A DNA stretch of 64,000 nucleotides from G963665925 sp050596425 (GTDB taxonomy: Bacteria; Bacillota; Clostridia; Peptostreptococcales; Acidaminobacteraceae): positions 3,658,001 to 3,722,000 of the forward strand of contig NZ_CP192292.1 of assembly GCF_050596425.1 (NCBI RefSeq). The letters are read 5' to 3'. Under the pieces are notes generated by a model. It made no database searches and was not told the DNA's origin. It saw nothing but the letters and a program-made list of their open reading frames with translations. Of this stretch, positions 61,755-64,000 are shown one piece after another (positions within the stretch are counted from its first letter, which is position 1; each line of letters opens with the position of its first letter). The position numbers and the translations under genes are program-made.

Positions 61755-61865
61755 TTAGTGTGTTTGATAAGCACATTGAGTCGCACAGCGATTAAAACAG
61801 TTGGTAGAACATACATTACAAAAACCAAGCGTTTTCTTCTTATCGCCTTTAACGAGAAGTTTCAT
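61755..61865 (-). CDS. Cys-rich precursor peptide 1 (36 aa)
   Basis: Begins MKLLVKGDKKKTLGFC with Cys at 16, 19, 23, 27 and 31, same ladder as peptide 2, and ends TQCAYQTH. Excellent site GGAGGTG (61871-61877) before the ATG; first gene of the tandem set, so likely the most expressed. Peptides 1 and 2 are near-duplicates, which suggests recent tandem duplication. Confidence 0.9.
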   Translation of the reverse strand: MKLLVKGDKKKTLGFCNVCSTNCFNRCATQCAYQTH

Positions 61866-62013
61866 CGAATCACCTCCAATGCTTAAATATATGTATATAT
61901 TACAATTTATTCATAATATAGACTATAGAGTAAGCATCAGAGGTATTTATTGTTACTGAACGTCTGAATGCACGATTATTGTGCGAATATTCCGATTAAA
62001 ACTTTTACTTTAC
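61866..62013 (-). promoter_or_regulatory. Promoter region of the peptide genes
   Basis: AT-rich (TATATTATG and TAATATATAC on the minus strand) with -10-like hexamers but no good -35, as for an activated promoter. An inverted repeat GCAC-N7-GTGC (61970-61984) and GACGTTCAG, close to the LytTR half-site, lie upstream. Exact sites uncertain. Confidence 0.35.
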
Positions 62014-62358
62014 CTAAACCAATACAAGATTCTCAACTAGAGCATTTCGATACCGCCGGCTCACAAGTGCCGTTTTATCGTAATCCTTAAAATGAACAAC
62101 CCAAACATTATCCCGCTTGTCGATGGACCGCAACCAATCCAAATTGATGACAAAACCCCTGTGTGTCTGCACAAAACACGTTTCAGGAAGTTTGCTCCCG
62201 ACACACTTTAAAGTCACATACGGTAGTTGATACACCTTATCCTTTGTATGCACAAATATGGTTCTATTTAAGGATTCCACGAAAAGGATATCTTGAATAT
62301 CAACCCGTACAAATTTTTCTTTGAGATCCAACATTAAATATCTGTGTACATCTTTCAT
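62014..62358 (-). CDS. Stand-alone LytTR DNA-binding regulator
   Basis: 114 aa, made only of a LytTR domain: 'DIQDILFVESLNRTIFVHTK', 'CFVQTHRGFVINLDWLRSID' and 'VSRRYRNALVENL'. There is no receiver domain, so it is not a phosphorylated response regulator and may act with a partner or sense a ligand directly. It is transcribed in the same direction and 148 bp upstream of the precursor peptides, which suggests it activates them. AAGGAGTCG precedes the ATG. Confidence 0.9.
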   Translation of the reverse strand: MKDVHRYLMLDLKEKFVRVDIQDILFVESLNRTIFVHTKDKVYQLPYVTLKCVGSKLPETCFVQTHRGFVINLDWLRSIDKRDNVWVVHFKDYDKTALVSRRYRNALVENLVLV

Positions 62359-62687
62359 AACACGACTCCTTGACTCATTTGTGTGGCGTACTAGGGATAA
62401 TGAAATTTTATCATTTACTTGGGAAATACAGTATCAATAGATCACGATTTTACATCTTCCGACTTTTAATCATCATCATTCACTATAAAAATACTCCGAA
62501 ATTATAAAGAATTACGCTTTATAACTCTTTATACTGAGCGACTTGCCAAATATCATTCAAGCTCCCTCGCTATATACTAAAAAAAGAACTCCCCGCTAAT
62601 GATTAGCGAAGAGCCCCTTTTAATGGAGTATATTTGTTGCTTTGGAGGAGAAGGCTGTCTAATGAAGCCAGCTGCTTCAAGCATACC
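62359..62687. other. Gap between LytTR gene and mglC
   Basis: Holds the mgl terminator at 62576-62635 and the upstream region of the LytTR gene. I see no confident promoter and no other gene. Confidence 0.6.
62576..62635 (-). terminator. Terminator after mglC
   Basis: GCTAAT-GATTAGC core extended by CTC(TT) / GGGGAG pairing and a minus-strand T7. Confidence 0.85.
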
Positions 62688-63746
62688 TTACTTTTTCTTA
62701 AGGTGTTTACGGTTATCAATTGCAACCGCTGCAAGGATGATTAGACCCTTGATAATAAACTGTAAATATGGGTTAACACCAATAAAGGATAGACCATACG
62801 CGATTACTTGGAATATAAGAACACCTGCAACGATGCCGGAAATAGAACCGATACCACCATCAAAGGATAAGCCACCTACGATACATGCCGAGATCGCATC
62901 AAGCTCGTACATGTTACCTGTGTTGTTTGTGGCTGTACCGATACGTGCGGCTTCCAGAGCTCCACCAAGTCCGTACAGCATACCTGCTAGTAGGTATGTT
63001 AAGAGGATAAACTTCATAACATTTACACCCGAAACGATTGCCGCTTCTTCGTTGCCACCAATGGCAAATATGTTTTTACCGAAAGTTGTTTTATTCCAAA
63101 GTACCCAGACCACACCGACCATAATGGCTGCGTAAATAACCAGATACGGTATTATAAATCCGTTGACATCAAAGAATCCTTGGGCAAATCCTGAAAACTT
63201 TGTATCAAGACCACCAATTGGCTGTGCGCCATATGGAGGGCGGTCAAAGTAAATGGAGTTAAGACCATATGCTATAACCATCATACCCAATGTTGCAATG
63301 AATGGATCCAGCTTAAACTTTGCCACCATGAATCCACTGAACATACTCAACAGACCACAGATAACCATTACAAGAATGATTGGTACGAAAATAGGCAGTT
63401 GTGGCAAGTCAGGATACATGCGGTAGGCATAATCCGGAGCTTGTAGCAATGAAGCAGAAATTACAGCTGCAAGACCGACCTGGCGACCAAGAGAAAGGTC
63501 TGTACCACCTAGTACGATGATTCCACCAACACCAAGGGCCATGATCATACGCGTTGATGCCTGTGAAAGAATGTTTCTAAAGTTTCTAATGGATACAAAG
63601 TCTGGTGATAAAGCAATAATAACCAGTAGAAGTGCTAGTAGTATAAAGAAGATTGCCTTGTCCATCATGAATTGACGAACATCTTCAAAAGTTAAGTTTT
63701 TCAAACGTTCTGATAAAGATTCATTTTCTTTTTTGATTGTGCTCAT
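62688..63746 (-). CDS. mglC: Sugar ABC transporter permease (MglC type)
   Basis: 352 aa, about nine to ten membrane segments. The N-terminal cytoplasmic stretch is longer than in RbsC and closer to MglC ('LKNLTFEDVRQFMMDKAIFF'). 'LGVGGIIVLGGTDLSLGRQV' and 'NTGNMYELDAISACIVGG' are conserved permease blocks. Imports galactose or methyl-galactoside-like sugars in CUT2 systems; the exact sugar is not decided by sequence. AGGAGG precedes the ATG; it follows the ATPase gene by 16 bases. Confidence 0.88.
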   Translation of the reverse strand: MSTIKKENESLSERLKNLTFEDVRQFMMDKAIFFILLALLLVIIALSPDFVSIRNFRNILSQASTRMIMALGVGGIIVLGGTDLSLGRQVGLAAVISASLLQAPDYAYRMYPDLPQLPIFVPIILVMVICGLLSMFSGFMVAKFKLDPFIATLGMMVIAYGLNSIYFDRPPYGAQPIGGLDTKFSGFAQGFFDVNGFIIPYLVIYAAIMVGVVWVLWNKTTFGKNIFAIGGNEEAAIVSGVNVMKFILLTYLLAGMLYGLGGALEAARIGTATNNTGNMYELDAISACIVGGLSFDGGIGSISGIVAGVLIFQVIAYGLSFIGVNPYLQFIIKGLIILAAVAIDNRKHLKKK

Positions 63747-63762
63747 TTGCGATGCCTCCTAT

Positions 63763-64000
63763 CTATAAGTACATGGCTGATAGCCGTAGTATTTCTTCCT
63801 GTGTTACATCTTTTGTATCGACGATACCAGCCAACCGGCCATTACTCATAACCAGGATTCTATCTGCAACGCCTAAGAGTTCAGGCATTTCTGATGAAAC
63901 CATGATGACACCTTTGCCTTTATTGGCAAGATCTATCATCAGTTGATAAATTTCGTATTTCGCACCAACATCAATACCTCTTGTCGGTTCGTCCATGAGC
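63763..64000 (-). CDS. mglA: Sugar ABC transporter ATPase, 3' end only
   Basis: Runs off the right edge. The visible C-terminal 79 residues include Walker B and D-loop 'MDEPTRGIDVGAKYEIYQL' and the H-loop-equivalent 'GKGVIMVSSEMPELLGVADR', typical of the second ATPase half of MglA/RbsA. It ends LRLSAMYL. Its partner is mglC downstream. Confidence 0.85.
   Translation of the reverse strand, partial: LMDEPTRGIDVGAKYEIYQLMIDLANKGKGVIMVSSEMPELLGVADRILVMSNGRLAGIVDTKDVTQEEILRLSAMYL

Noticed and set aside
61940..62000. A pair of LytTR direct repeats with standard 12-bp spacing
   Set aside because: One near-match half-site exists, but a second at the right spacing could not be found.
62599..63135. 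Plus-strand 178-aa frame over mglC
   Set aside because: Opposite strand of a clear permease gene; composition explained by that gene.
1..64000. tRNA, rRNA, transposase, integrase or phage genes
   Set aside because: None recognised; no attachment site or insertion sequence ends found other than the palindromic elements.

Overview
The window reads as a low-to-moderate GC member of the Firmicutes, most likely an anaerobic Clostridia (relatives such as Fusibacter or Acidaminobacter are plausible; this is an inference from gene content only). Supporting signs are strong Shine-Dalgarno sites on nearly every gene, three T-box leaders on aminoacyl-tRNA synthetase genes, the block pheS-pheT-zapA-U32 peptidase-mutS2, the infC-rpmI-rplT operon, citrate lyase genes, KtrAB potassium uptake, and a radical-SAM/Cys-rich peptide cluster. 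Most genes lie on the minus strand.

Layout. 1-12.4 kb: a small unknown gene, a His-rich lipoprotein, bacillithiol genes bshC-bshA, T-box-controlled argS, a rhomboid protease, a diguanylate cyclase fused to hemerythrin, and a divergent DeoR regulator/HAD phosphatase pair. 12.4-22.6 kb: DUF523, mutS2, a U32 peptidase, zapA, and T-box-controlled pheST. 22.6-31.8 kb: a large secreted SLH/Ig-like surface protein, an rRNA methyltransferase, KtrAB, and a sensor kinase with a response regulator that carries an MpsC-like tail. 32-41.3 kb: a citrate uptake and cleavage locus (citG, citCDEFX, a GntR regulator, tctCBA). 41.5-46 kb: assorted genes including an AbrB-type membrane protein, an APH-like kinase, a dps ferritin with a PerR-like box, and a membrane-anchored endonuclease I. 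46-49.8 kb: infC-rpmI-rplT, with an apparent ATC start on infC, and T-box-controlled thrS. 49.9-57 kb: an S41-like lipoprotein, DUF445, kynureninase under a MarR-linked operator, a cysteine desulfurase homologue and a SatP-type transporter. 62.6-64 kb: the end of a sugar ABC transporter (mglC and the 3' end of mglA).

The most interesting region is 57.1-62.4 kb. A stand-alone LytTR regulator gene is followed by four tandem tiny Cys-rich peptide genes, a strong hairpin, a radical SAM/SPASM maturase, a HEXXH metalloprotease, a GNAT acetyltransferase and an ABC exporter. The last four overlap translationally. This has the composition of a complete ribosomally made, post-translationally modified peptide (RiPP) pathway: regulator, precursors, maturase, possible leader protease, possible tailoring or immunity enzyme, and exporter. 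The precursors resemble, from memory, the Clo7bot family of Cys-rich peptides. The protease/acetyltransferase/exporter combination is worth checking as a possibly undescribed variant.

Regulation readable from sequence includes T-box specifiers CGT, TTC and ACC for Arg, Phe and Thr; an operator filling the -35/-10 spacer of kynU; a GTATAC-centred palindrome at citG; tandem promoters on infC; and a recurring family of long palindromic elements in intergenic gaps.
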